This document shows positions 53,001 to 63,500 of a DNA stretch of 64,000 bases, piece by piece (the stretch's first letter is position 1; each line of letters starts with the position of its first letter). The notes below the pieces were generated by a model, which ran no database searches, had not been told where the DNA came from, and saw nothing but the letters and a program-made list of their open reading frames with translations. Source of the stretch: Malurus cyaneus samueli (Eukaryota > Chordata > Aves > Passeriformes > Maluridae); assembly GCA_009741485.1 (NCBI GenBank), contig CM019218.1, positions 34,782,387-34,846,386 on the forward strand, read 5' to 3'. The position numbers and the translations under genes were made by a program.

Positions 53001-56000
53001 GGAAGAGAAATAATACAGTAAAATCACTGTCAGTAAAATCACTGTCAGTGTTGATTATTTCACATGTATCATATCAAATGGCTTGCTGGTAGCTTTGGTT
53101 TGTTCTTTTTACCTGACATTCATTTTGGATGTTGAAAGTACAGAAGGATTAAATGAAGATTTCCGGGATAAAATACTCCGATTAGCAGCATTCAGAGAAT
53201 TGCGTGGTGAGCACCGGAGGTTACTAGGAGTGCAGGTGTTGGAGAATCTGCCTCTTTCTGGATTTGGGCTGAATAAACATCTTTTGCCACTGGCTCGTTT
53301 CTACGGAAAAGCAAATTATGAGTTATCAGACTGCTGAAAATTTATCTAAAAAGCAGTCAAGAGGAAGGAAAAATACATAGTGAATCAGTAGCATATGGCC
53401 TTTTCAGCTTTTTCCCTTTCTTTTCCTCTCTTTAACAGCATATTTTAATTTAGGTAGTTTTATTATTACTAAATTGACCTGACAACACATACCTTAGAAT
53501 GTGGAGTGTCTTTTTCTGATGCTCTTAAAGGATTTGATCTTTTGGTCAGCACCTGCCAATAGTAATTTATCTGAGGCATGCACTGATACAATGTATGTCA
53601 TTAAAAAAAATAAATGTAGTGTTCAGGAGTTTCAGTGTTACTATCTGATAAGGACCTAGCAGTGCTAGCATAACCAACCCAAACTCTTGTATTCATCCAT
53701 CCATTTATTGATACATTATTGTCACTTTTTTAGGCTCTGTTGCACTTGTGAGAGGCACTGTTGGCAGTTTTCACCAATGTAAGGGTGAAATACAAGAACT
53801 AAGAACAACATATATTGCTTGTGTTTTAAAGGAGATTCATATGCTGCCATTGGACAATAGTTCAGGCACAAATGAGAAACTTAATATTTAATTTCCACTC
53901 TTAAAAAAATAACCCATCCCCTTGGTTAAGTTCTGCAGCAATTCAAACAGTTGTAAACAAAAGCTCCAGGAGATCTTTCACAACAGCAACTGAGTATATT
54001 TACTCAAAACTAACAAGCTAGTGGTTGGTTTCTACAGCTATGCAGTATTTACATGTAAAAATTTGTCTAGTTATGTAAGTTATATACGAATAACTATATA
54101 TAACTAGTTGTGTAAGACTACACTTAATTTCATTGGTTACAACATTCCACAGCATGTTCACATGACCAGGTACTTACTGATCTAAAAAGACCTTACAGAA
54201 CTTTTACAGGGAGGCCCTGGCAATAAATTAATATGTCAACAACAGGGTTCCTGCATTATCTCTTACCTTGCCTGCACTGAGAGAACCGCTGCAATTTTCA
54301 GTCAGTTTTCTTTTCCTCTCAATGTAGTCAGCAATAGATTCCATTTTCTTGAACTGAGCCTCGTGCAACTTTTTAAAGTCTAAGAAGTTTCAAAAATAAT
54401 AAGATTCACAGATCTGATATGGTCCGAAGGAAGTTTAATACTTAATAGGAGAACTCTGCAAGTCCTGTTGTTATGGCCTCAAAGATGACAACACATCCCT
54501 CTAATTAAAGGCTGTAGACACAGCCAACAGGACGAAAAGAATCTATTTAATCAGCTACATGGCCAATTAATTGGTAATCTGTAGGATTATAGAATCATTA
54601 TTTGGGTTGGAAGGGACTTTAAAGATTATCTAATATGACCCCCAGATTCTGCAGTTAAGAAAAACAATAAATACTTCTAAATTTGAGATTAATTGATGCA
54701 TTTGAAGAAGTGATGAACATGAGCTAATATACAGTAGTACAGCACAACCATAATATTTATAAAGTGAAAACTAAACAAGCAGGAATAACAGCATGGGTTC
54801 CTGTTCTTTGAAAGTCTTTAATGCAAGTGTCATATCCAGAAGTCACCAAAATGTTCAGTAAACCAGTTTTTCAACATACACGCCAGTCCTTTACTACTAT
54901 GAATTTACAAGCTGGAATACGTACCTTGAAACGTAACCTTTGGGAATTTTTTTTATTTGCTTACTTTTTCAAGAGATACTCTCTTCTTTGAACAGCAATC
55001 AAAATTTTGGTTGTAAAAAACTAAGTCACAGTTTTACACAGAGAAAACATATCTATTTCTAAAGATGGTAGGTTATCTTACTTGGTGTAGTAGCTGCCAT
55101 TCCTGTTCTTGCAGACCTAGATGCACGGCCTACACGTAAAGTGATCTTCCCTCCTGCAGGATGAGCATCACCTGGTACAGTAAGGTTAGACAAAATCATC
55201 AGAACGCGTGGAAGACATTTTAAAGTAATCAGTGGTTTTAAAATATTGTTCCAATTTAAAAAAAAAATTGTTCCAATATTTGTTTAAAAACACACTTTAT
55301 CTCCTCAAAATGGGTTTAGGTTTTGAGAAATAAAGCCAGCTGGAGTAGACATGTCCTAAGTCTCTCAAAAATGTTTTAATTGGTTTCTCAGTAAAAACAT
55401 ATTTTGACAAACCACAAGCCGAACATGAATTCTAAAGTCATATTATCTTAGTATCTTATAATAGTAAGATATTTTTCAGGGAAAGTTGTCAATATTAAAT
55501 GCAGACTACAGCTATAGGAAGAGATGAACATGGTAGCAGCTGTCAGAATGAGTGCTACCTCAACCCAAGCATCCCCCACATATTCTATTGCTTTTGTTTT
55601 TAAAAACAATCTTCATAGAAAATCCCAGATTTTTAATTAGTTCAAAATTATTGGTGGTTTCCCATGAGATTGTTCTTGTAAATTCTATGGAACAACAAGA
55701 ATATCCATAATGTAACTTACAGACTACATACACTGAGCCTAAGAGAGCAAATGCAGCTGTGTATCTTACTTGCCAGATGCACAATACCAAGAAATTATCA
55801 GATTGGGTAGAATTCATGTCACAAAGTAGTGGGGGATAAATTAATGCATATTTTCAGTGGCATTGTGTTTGGGGCATTAAAAATACCATCAGAAGAATAA
55901 GTGATCCACTGGAATACATTTAGATACTCCTGGGTAGTTCAAATTCAAACAAATTATAAAAGATTCTATGTTCCTTTCTGCTTTTTGTACTCATGGAAGG

Positions 56001-59000
56001 AAAAAGATCAAACTGTTTACCTGTAGAAAGAGATAAATGAACCATGAGGAAGCAAGCTCTCCCTTTCTTGCCACCTCTTAAAGAAGCCAAGTAACACAAG
56101 GGTATTCCCAAAGGCACTGATCCTTTTGGAACAGCAAAACCCAAATATACTCAGATCTCTAAGATCTTCTTCACTAAAAACAAGAGTTCTGGAGTCAAAG
56201 CCAGCAAAATTCCAACACTGCAGAATTTGTGGATTTGTATGTTAAATAAGTAACAAACTAAATGAGACCGATTTTCTTCTGGTATCCCCAAAACAATGTA
56301 CTAACCACCAGATAAGCCACAAAAATCTTTGAAGACACAATAAAATGTACCTCCTGGTTATTTTAAGTAGCACAAATTAAAGTTACTTTTTTCCCTATTT
56401 TCTACTTACGCTGATCTCCCCTGCTTTTAGCAGAAGTCATCTTTGCTTGTTCCTTCTGTCCAGTACCCATCTCTGGATCCTCTATAGCTCTCTCTTCAGT
56501 TACTTGCTTCTTGTCTTGGATGACCTTCTGTCCCTTTTTGTACTCATCCTGTGGCACTTCATTTTCTTTCATCTCAGAATGCACCTGCAATTTAGACATT
56601 GTTTAAACAATTTGTTTAATTGGAAATAGAGAAAGATTGTTGTTCTGAGAGCAGTGAGTCAATGGAACAGATTGCCCAGAGAGTTGCATAGCCTTCATCC
56701 TCAGGGGTTTCAAAGTCAGATTGGATAAAGCCTTAAAAGCATTGTGGTCTAACCTAAAGTTGAGTCTGCTTTGAATAGGAGATTCAGCAAGAGATTTTCT
56801 GTTTCTGTCCCTCAGCCATACAAACCTCACAACAACAAAAAAAAAAATTATGAGGTTTAGGTAAACATGCAACTTCTGATTATTTTTTCTATATCAAAAA
56901 AGCAAGAACAGCCTTATTTTAGATAAATCTGAAATTAGCTGAAGATTCAGAATACTACAATGAACTGATGAAAGCCATCTTAGATAAAGTGTTTGGAATT
57001 GTATATTTCCTAGAGGAATTTATTTTCTTGAAGCAATGATTAGCAAGTAATGTCTTTTTATTATGGGATAGCTCATAGTCAAGATAAGACAAAAGTCAGT
57101 GCTACGAAGTACAAAAGACCAGTACCAGAATGTTTGAATATAAATTTTTATACGTGTGTATACTCATACACACACATATATAAACATATACCATCTATAA
57201 ATGGTGGTAGAAAAGAAATCAGGTTTACTTAAATTATGCTCAGAGGAAGGGAGGACAGTCAGCACACAAAAGCATGCACTGCAAATTACCTCTTTCTCAT
57301 CAGAAGGCACTAGGTTTTCTTCACTGGTATTAGTTTCCTCATGGGACTTCCTTTTTTTTCTGGTTATTTTCTTTTCTTTACCACATCTTTTTGTAATAAT
57401 ACACACTGAATCAGACATAATTTCCTCCTGATTTCTCAGTTCATCCAATCTAATGGAAGCAGATGCACTCTTTACAGGATCCTGTAGCAGAAAAATACTA
57501 TAATTGGAAGATATCTGACACAAATATAAATTAAATACTCCAGGGAATGTTTCAATTTTATTAGTGAAAAAAGTGTTTTACACAGAGGAAAAGCAGTGGC
57601 ATGCCATTTAGCAGCATAATAATCAAGAAACTGGAACTATCTAGATCCCCCGAAACATCAAAGCTAATTGTTTGGAGACTTTAAATACAATTCCTATGAT
57701 TGTTTTATCACATTTAATTTAAATAAGATTATAAAGGCCTAATATTTTATATTAGAAATCTAACTTGCATGATGCCATGACCCTCCTAGATTTGTACTTT
57801 GTGGAATACTCTTCACCAATAAAACAGGGCTCTTTTCATGCTCATTAACATTTTAAGAAAGTTGACCAGGTTTACACCAGGTCCTCAAATCTTTGAAGAA
57901 TTTTAAGGAAAGCACTTAAAGGGTGCTTTTTCTAAAAGTATTTTAGAAAAAAATCTTCTAAAAGTATATAAATTCTTCTAAAAGTATATAAAAAATACTT
58001 CTAAAAGTATTTTAGAAAAAGCAGATAGCAAATTACTTTTTATCAAAAAATTCAAAAACATTGCCACACGCAACAAAATAATTCAGCTTACGGAAAACTT
58101 TAAAAAGAAGTTAAGAAAACATTACACTAAGAGACAAATAAAGGAAGTAGAAGAACTGTATTGCTTTCATTTTAGTGTAAGTAAATTGTAGTAGATGCAA
58201 AATGCTTTCCAATTATCTAGTCCCCTTCATCTAGGCATGCAAAATGGATAAAATATTTTTGTATTTGATACTGAATAATGTCTGGAGCCCAACAGGCAAG
58301 AATTAATTTTTTTTTTCAGTGGACATTTAATGTTAGTGTTCACAGAGAATAATTTTGTACTGATAGTGAAAAATACATTAATAATTTTGGCAGCTGAAAT
58401 GAAATCAGCTTTCAGTCATAGAGGATGCCACTTCAAAACTAACATTAGCATATCTATTTCTAGCAGTACATGAGTACTTCAAACTAAAAAGAATGAAGAA
58501 AAACGTATTTCTATTACAGTTTCCATCATGGTGAAAAACAACTTTCAAGCACATGCCCTGCTCTACTGGTTACAAATTAAAAATTGTATTTGTTAAATGC
58601 AATGACTGATTTATTATCTATTACCATAGTTTCACTTTCTTCTTTTGTCCCTTCAAAGTGTTGCTTCAATGATTCCAGTAATTTGTCTGCCTGAAAAGAA
58701 ATGAAAAGAACACATGAATCAAACAGTCCATTAAGTCATTGAAGAACTGCGTAAGCCCAACCAGCATCCTATAAACGGATCCAACAAACAAGCAGAACAT
58801 TTCCTGAATCCAACTGAGTAAGGCATGCCTTACTTCATTTGAGTCTGTCAAATTAAACCAAGTGCCTAAGGCCATAGATAAATATGCAGCATATTCTCCA
58901 CAGAGGCACAAAGCCAATTTTCCTTGACTAGGTTTCCCTGATCTGTTTTCCAGAAGGTTAACTGTTCAAGGAATAAGACAGACTGCTTTAAGCCCCACTG

Positions 59001-59911
59001 AACTCAAAATCCTATCAGATTTCTGCAATTGATTGTCTTGCCCGTGCAACATGCAAAGCATTCTTTTCATCTCTCGCATACATTCAGCAGTAATAGCAAT
59101 AAAATAACGATGAAAACACACCATTAATAATTCAGGCTATTAAAGACTCCCAAACACCTAATTGAAAAGGTAAAATCAAACTAAATACCCCAAAACTAAC
59201 ACTGCCAGAATAATTCTTAATCGTGTGAGGAGAGGGAGCTGCCTTATCCACCCAAGTTATGGATCTTTCTTTTAAAGCTTTATAACTTCTCCCATTGCTG
59301 GCAGCGGCTGCCAGGAGAGGCCAGGCCGTGTCACACCCGCAGCTCCAGGCAGGACCGCGTCCCCTTAACCGCGACTGCCAAACACGCCCTCCCCACCCTT
59401 AAGGTGGGACCGTAAGAGTTACAACAGTGACCCTGTTGTCACTGTTCCTCCGAGTCGTTAAAAAAACCCCAAATAACGAACCCCAATCACCCGCACTGAG
59501 GGCAAACAGCACAGGGGGATGGAGAAGAGCCAGGCAAAAAGGGGGCAGCCTCCCCTTCTCGATGTTTAGGGGACGCCGGAACCGCGCACCATCCCCTCCC
59601 CGAGTGCTCGCCCGAATCCCGGACAGCAGCACAGCCTCCCGGGGCACCCCACCGCGAGCCACCGCCGCTCCAGACCCGGGAGGGGCAGCGGCTGCGGTGC
59701 CCAAGCCGAGGTTACAGCCCGCGGGGACACGTTCCGTCGGCTCACGGCCGGGCACGGGAGCAGCCCCAGAACCTGCAGCTTCCTGGGTACCGCTCCCTCC
59801 CAGTTGCCCCTGCCTCACCCGCAGGTTAGCCCTCAGCCCGGCGGCCTTGGCAATGCGCTGGAGTTCGGCGTATTTGAGCGCCTCCAGGGGCTGCAGCGAA
59901 GGGAGCGCCAT
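49949..59911 (-). CDS. NUSAP1: NUSAP1, nucleolar and spindle-associated protein (12 coding exons, 487 aa)
   Basis: Microtubule-binding and bundling protein of the mitotic spindle, nucleolar in interphase and removed by APC/C (family knowledge). Exons, 5' to 3' on the minus strand: 59819-59911, 58625-58690, 57290-57481, 56410-56584, 55082-55171, 54267-54379, 53493-53552, 53113-53300, 52260-52435, 51183-51293, 50513-50624, 49949-50036. All phases join. There is a SAP-like N-terminal helix pair ([20 protein letters not shown], then [11 protein letters not shown]), a variable charged region (54-175), the conserved [20 protein letters not shown] block (203-222), a basic Ser-rich microtubule-binding region, [19 protein letters not shown] (326-344), [18 protein letters not shown], a KEN box (431-433) and a basic C-terminal tail. 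Human is 441 aa (recalled), so this one is about 46 longer. Head to head with OIP5. Confidence 0.96.
50513..50624 (-). CDS. NUSAP1: NUSAP1 coding exon 11 (residues 422-459), KEN box
   Basis: Encodes [20 protein letters not shown] and [17 protein letters not shown]431-E432-N433 is a KEN degron in the same place as in human WGQSKEN (recalled). Acceptor TTGTAG|GAC, donor AG|GTTAGT. Confidence 0.95.
51183..51293 (-). CDS. NUSAP1: NUSAP1 coding exon 10 (residues 385-422)
   Basis: Encodes [20 protein letters not shown] and [16 protein letters not shown], plus one base of Gly422. [11 protein letters not shown] is a family signature. Acceptor TTGTAG|TTC, donor G|GTACTG. Confidence 0.95.
51845..51866. 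repeat. Perfect hairpin in NUSAP1 intron 9
   Basis: GTTATCAGC, loop TGAG, GCTGATAAC: nine-base perfect arms and a four-base loop. Confidence 0.85.
52260..52435 (-). CDS. NUSAP1: NUSAP1 coding exon 9 (residues 326-385)
   Basis: Encodes [20 protein letters not shown], then [20 protein letters not shown] and on to [10 protein letters not shown], plus one base. The first 20 residues match the family strongly. Acceptor TTTCAG|ATT, donor G|GTAAAG. Confidence 0.94.
53016..53045 (+). repeat. Exact 15-bp tandem duplication in NUSAP1 intron 8
   Basis: CAGTAAAATCACTGT occurs twice with no spacer, 67 bases from the exon 8 donor. Confidence 0.9.
53113..53300 (-). CDS. NUSAP1: NUSAP1 coding exon 8 (residues 264-326), Ser/Arg-rich
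   Basis: Begins [20 protein letters not shown] and ends [14 protein letters not shown] plus two bases of Arg326. Many S/T-P and basic sites. It replaces the human repeat-like region around RTPVPPRGRLS (recalled) with little identity. Donor AG|GTAAAA. Confidence 0.9.
53493..53552 (-). CDS. NUSAP1: NUSAP1 coding exon 7 (residues 244-263)
   Basis: Encodes [20 protein letters not shown], 20 codons in phase 0. Acceptor GGCAG|GTG, donor AAG|GTATGT. Basic and Ser/Thr-rich, as in the microtubule-binding region. Confidence 0.88.
54267..54379 (-). CDS. NUSAP1: NUSAP1 coding exon 6 (residues 206-243), conserved FKKLHEA block
   Basis: Encodes [20 protein letters not shown] and [17 protein letters not shown]. 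This is one of the strongest matches to the family. Acceptor TTAG|ACT, donor AAG|GTAAGA. Confidence 0.96.
54586..54660 (-). mobile_element. CR1 LINE 3' tail in NUSAP1 intron 5
   Basis: TATAGAATCATTATTTGGGT, then TGGAAGGGACTTTAAAGATT and ATCTAATATGACCCCCAG: reverse complement of a CR1 tail. Sense with respect to NUSAP1 transcription. Confidence 0.85.
55082..55171 (-). CDS. NUSAP1: NUSAP1 coding exon 5 (residues 176-206)
   Basis: Encodes [20 protein letters not shown] and RTGMAATTP, plus one base of Asn206. Basic; leads into the TTPNFKKLHEA block. Acceptor ACCAG|GTG, donor A|GTAAGA. Confidence 0.92.
56410..56584 (-). CDS. NUSAP1: NUSAP1 coding exon 4 (residues 118-176), charged linker
   Basis: Begins [20 protein letters not shown] and ends [10 protein letters not shown] plus one base of Arg176. 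Rich in Lys, Glu and Gln. Acceptor TTGCAG|GTG, donor C|GTAAGT. Called mainly from the open frame and the joining phases. Confidence 0.87.
56640..56780 (+). mobile_element. CR1 LINE fragment in NUSAP1 intron 3
   Basis: Contains AATGGAACAGATTGCCCAGA, GAGTTGCATAGCCTTCATCC and TCAGATTGGATAAAGCC, a diverged CR1 3' region without the terminal tail. Confidence 0.7.
57290..57481 (-). CDS. NUSAP1: NUSAP1 coding exon 3 (residues 54-117), variable charged region
   Basis: Begins [20 protein letters not shown], includes a basic cluster [13 protein letters not shown] that could act as a nuclear localisation signal, and ends NLVPSDEKE. Phase 0 at both ends. Low similarity to the human exon is expected here. 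Confidence 0.88.
57930..58021 (+). repeat. Interspersed palindromic repeat cluster in NUSAP1 intron 2
   Basis: TTCTAAAAGTAT occurs at 57930, 57956, 57976 and 57999. The first and last copies extend into a perfect palindrome with arms TTTCTAAAA and TTTTAGAAA around GTA. Confidence 0.9.
58625..58690 (-). CDS. NUSAP1: NUSAP1 coding exon 2 (residues 32-53)
   Basis: Encodes [20 protein letters not shown] and TM. It corresponds to the human segment TKLLKALKGY (recalled) that completes the SAP-like helices. Acceptor TTTCAG|GCA, donor ATG|GTAATA. Confidence 0.92.
59423..59446. repeat. Perfect hairpin in NUSAP1 intron 1
   Basis: AACAGTGAC, loop CCTGTT, GTCACTGTT: nine-base perfect arms and a six-base loop, just outside the CpG island. 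Confidence 0.85.
59819..59911 (-). CDS. NUSAP1: NUSAP1 coding exon 1 (residues 1-31), SAP-like motif
   Basis: ATG at 59911 gives [20 protein letters not shown] and [11 protein letters not shown], aligned to the human MIIPSLEELDSLKY start (recalled). Ends CGG|GTGAGG, phase 0. An in-frame ATG at 60004 would add 31 Arg-rich residues, but family alignment favours 59911. Confidence 0.94.
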
Positions 59912-59977
59912 GACAGGAGCACCGAGCGGCCCCGCTCGCCGCGCGCCCAACCGACACCGCTCGCACCGCCCCCTCCG

Positions 59978-59983
59978 TTCGAA
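59978..59983. promoter_or_regulatory. CHR-like element near the NUSAP1 start
   Basis: TTCGAA fits the TTYRAA form of the cell-cycle genes homology region. A second candidate, CTTGAA on the minus strand opposite 60091-60096, abuts a CGCG. A GCGCGAA E2F-like motif is at 60204-60210. These are sequence matches only. Confidence 0.35.
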
Positions 59984-60002
59984 CTGCCCGCCGCGCCTGC
60001 CC

Positions 60003-60222
60003 ATTGGCTGCGCCGGGAAAGGGGGCGTGGCCCCAGGGGGCGGGGCTCCAGAAGGGCCAATGGCGGCGCGGCCCGCCGCGCGTGCTTATTTTCAAGCGCG
60101 ATGAGAAGTTCCCGGAAGAGAAAGACGCGCGCCTCGAGGCTCGCTGCCCAATAACCTCGGGCGGCGAGGATTGACGCGTCCGCTGACCAATGGCAACGCA
60201 GATGCGCGAACCGCGCTCCAAT
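60003..60222. promoter_or_regulatory. CCAAT-box cluster (NF-Y type)
   Basis: ATTGG at 60003-60007, and CCAAT at 60057-60061, 60148-60152, 60187-60191 and 60218-60222. The last three are 39 and 31 bp apart, close to the spacing known for NF-Y arrays in mitotic gene promoters. Confidence 0.6.
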
Positions 60223-60271
60223 GGCGAGGCTCGGGGGGCGGGCGGCGCGCTCGAACGCTCGGCGGGAGGAG

Positions 60272-60563
60272 ATGGCGGTGCGGCGACAGCTGCGGGAGCT
60301 GTTTCGGGACCCGCAGCCCGTCGGGTCCATCGTGGTGGAGCGGCCGTCCGTCCCCGCCGCTACCTCCTGGATTACGCTGTCGCCGCCGCCGTCGTCGTCT
60401 TCCTTGCCGCCGTCCCCGGTGCCAGCGTCGCCGCCGTGGCAGCGGGGTCCGCTGCCGGCGGAGTGCGCCGTGTTCCACTGCCGCGGCTGCTGGGCCGTGC
60501 TGGGGGACTCGCTGCAGCTGTGCGGGCAAGAGCCGCCGGGGCTCAGCGTCCTCATCTGCTTCA
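60272..60563 (+). CDS. OIP5: OIP5 coding exon 1 (residues 1-98)
   Basis: Begins MAVRRQLRELFRDPQPVGSI, passes a Pro/Ser run, and carries the first zinc pair in AECAVFHCRGCWAVLGDSLQ. Ends TTCA|GTCAGT, phase 1. It is very GC-rich, being within the CpG island. Confidence 0.92.
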
Positions 60564-63500
60564 GTCAGTGCCTCATCTCGGGGGGTGTCGGGGACGCGCC
60601 GCTGCCCCGCGAGTGCTCAGGGCGGGCTGGCGCTGGCGCTGGCGCTGGAGCTGATCCGGGGCTAGTCCGGGGGCTCGCGGCTGCAGCGCGTCTCTCTCCC
60701 TTTTCTCCTCAGAAGTCACCAGCGATGTGACCTGGGATGATTCGCTGTTGGTCGGTCTCGAGGGAGCCCTCCTGGGATGGTGCGTATCGCGTGTAGTTCC
60801 GGCTCTTAGCATCGGGGCTGCCGTGAGCGTCCACCGCGGTAAAGGGGAGCCGGGAGCTCCTCCGGCTTGTGCGTGGAGGGTTCTTGGCAAACCCCCTTGT
60901 GACTTCTGTGCCTGTTTCACCACTTCAGATGGAGAAACCTTTTGTAGGAATTTAGTTTTCCCTTGATCAAAAGTTTTGCTGTTCTGACTGCTGTAGGTGG
61001 AAAGAAACGTTTGAGCAGTGCAGTAAAAGACAGCTGAACTTGTAGGTCCCTTTCTTTTGTTCCCTAAAAGGTCTCTTAGTTAAATTAAAACATCTCTGGG
61101 TTTTGTTTGGTTTGGTGGAGATTTTTGTTTTGCTTTGGTTTTGGGGTTTGGGGGGAGTGGGGAAGGGATGTTGATTTTGGTTGGCTGGATTTTCTTAATA
61201 GTGAAAACAAAAATTTGTGCTGTCCTATTCATGAAACCTACAGTTAGCAAGAGGTTTGGTAACTCGGTCTAATGGGAAGGATGTAAAATGTCATTGGGGG
61301 CTTACAGAACCAGTAGCGTGTTTCAATTATGTTTAAAGGCTGTTTTATGAGCTATAAGGACTGGGGACCTTTTCAATAGAAGACGTTCCCTTTTTTAATT
61401 TTTTTTCCTTGCCCTTCCCTCTGCATGGGGCAAAAATCTCTTTTATTAAAGAATTTTCACCTGGCACATGATACCTATGGTATCAGTTAGGTCATGTTTG
61501 AGTAGCACAGTCTAAACTACTCTGTGATAGTAAGATTTTAGTGCATTTTTCTTTTTAATTGCAACTTCACTTATAGTGAGATTGCTTCTTTTACAATATG
61601 CCCAAATTCTTATGCTCGTTACATTTTTTTTTGAGAAGGAGGTGTTTTTGTGTCTTGGATTTTGCCCCAATAAAACTGACAATTTGATGCCCTCTGACAA
61701 ACGTGGAGCATCTATGGTTTCAAGAGCTTCTGCTTCAGAACAGGTTTCCCTTTCTCCTTTCAGTGCATATTATTTATTATCCTGTCGGTCATGTGGCTTG
61801 GCCGTTGGCTTCATTCTTTATTCTTCTGCCAGTGACCTGGCGTATCTCCGAGGCTTGTTCTGTTTCTTCAAGGACAGCATTGTCTGGTGAGTACACTGTA
61901 TTCTTATGGTCAGTGACTGCACAGGGAGTTGTAAGTTTTGTACAACTAGCCTACAGCTAACAAAAGTGGTATGACTTTTGTCTGAGCATATTGGTGTGGG
62001 ATTTTAATATCCTTGATGTCTACATTTTTTGTGTTGACATGAATCCATTTGGTTTGCCTTACACTTCTTGAGTGTCCTCGTGTAATATAAGAGTTTAAAT
62101 TTAGTAGTGTGCAATACTGACATCTTCAGTTCCAGATTCATTTAGCTAATATAAGGTATCAAAGTGGTTCCATGACTGGTTGAGGACTTGACCACAGAAG
62201 CTGTAAATTACTTATAACTAGTGATGAGATCTGATTTCAAAGTAAAACCATTATGAATATTTTCATAATTGTTGATTACTTTTGGCAACAAGCTTGTATA
62301 TGCTTTAAAATCATCTTAAATTATCTAAATAATGAATGCAACTATGGGTTTTTAAACTGTTTTACTTGTGGCTTTTCCTTTCCCCTTTTGCTTTCCAGTT
62401 ACCTGTTAAAAAACCAAATGATTACAGAAGCTTCTAAGGTGAATTTTCCTGCTGTGACCTTAATGGAACAAATGCAGAAAGTAAGATTTCTATTTTAATA
62501 GAAAATACTTCTAAAATGCTGAAAATTTGGGACATTAGTTCAAAAACATTGCTACAAATTTGGGGTTTTTAAATGCCAAAGATTGAGATTCTCTTACGAT
62601 AGTAACTGATTCAATGCATCAGATGTGCAACATATTTTCTGAGACCCCTGATATGCAGAACATACCTAGTTTAGCTAAATTTTGGCAAAGGTTTGTTATC
62701 CTTTTATCTCTATACCTTACAAAGAAAAGAAATCCAAGAATTGTTTGTACAGACTTGGCCTAAGTATTACTATCTGTGTTGAAGAATTTTTTAAATAATA
62801 ATTTTTTTTACTTGAAAAGCATTTTAAAAGAATTGTATTTTTATGTCTGTGTAAGCTCAAAAACACCATGGCAGTATTTGTAGTTACAGAGACAACACTA
62901 GGATCTCCCTCCTGTTTTGGTGTTCAAACTGAATGTTCTTATCTATAATCTAATTAGTTATGTTAGCTAATTGCCTGTCCCTTAGTTCAAATAAAGTTAC
63001 TGTGTGTAGGAGACAGCTAGCATAACCAGTATTTATGTGCTTACTTACTCCTTTTTTGGGGGGAGGAGGGGGGAGTTTTCTTTGGGTTTAGATTTTAGTT
63101 TCTCTTTCAATGGGCCTTTGACATTTCTTAAGTTTTGTCCTCTTCCAAGTCATCTTCCAATGGCCATAAGATTAGAGTGTTTTACAAGTCAAGTGAGGCT
63201 AAGATGCAAAAATCTTACCCAGGCAAAACTTCTAAAGTTGAGACATAATTCAGTAAAAATACATGATTGAAGTAAAATTATGAGAGTATTTCATATGTGA
63301 CTGTAGAGAGTTTGCTTGTTGATTAGAACACGCTCAAGCATCTGGCCTTTGCTTTTTGAGACATAATGTCCATATGTATTCCTAAGCTAATAACGAAAGT
63401 TTGTCCAGATATTGTCAAAGTCTCTGGCTGTGTGAAAACTTGCAATGAGTTATCTAGAAAAGATCAGATTCATCAAAGTAAAACTCAAGCAACTCCATCC

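Larger units (their letters stand above)
50037..59818 (-). other. NUSAP1: NUSAP1 introns: contents
   Basis: Introns longer than 300 bases: 50037-50512, 50625-51182, 51294-52259, 52436-53112, 53553-54266, 54380-55081, 55172-56409, 56585-57289, 57482-58624 and 58691-59818. They hold CR1 fragments (54586-54660, 56640-56780), a palindromic repeat cluster (57930-58021), two 9-bp-stem hairpins and one 15-bp duplication. No nested gene recognised. Confidence 0.6.
59540..60640. promoter_or_regulatory. CpG-island divergent promoter of NUSAP1 and OIP5
   Basis: GC- and CpG-rich block covering both first exons. The start codons at 59911 (minus) and 60272 (plus) are only 360 bp apart, and no TATA box is seen. 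Five CCAAT or reverse CCAAT motifs and CHR-like hexamers lie between them. Island edges are by eye. Confidence 0.8.

Noticed and set aside
59399..60665. Several 130-240 codon frames on both strands across the NUSAP1/OIP5 promoter
   Set aside because: Same CpG-island effect. Only the frames of NUSAP1 exon 1 and OIP5 exon 1 match known proteins and end in proper donors.
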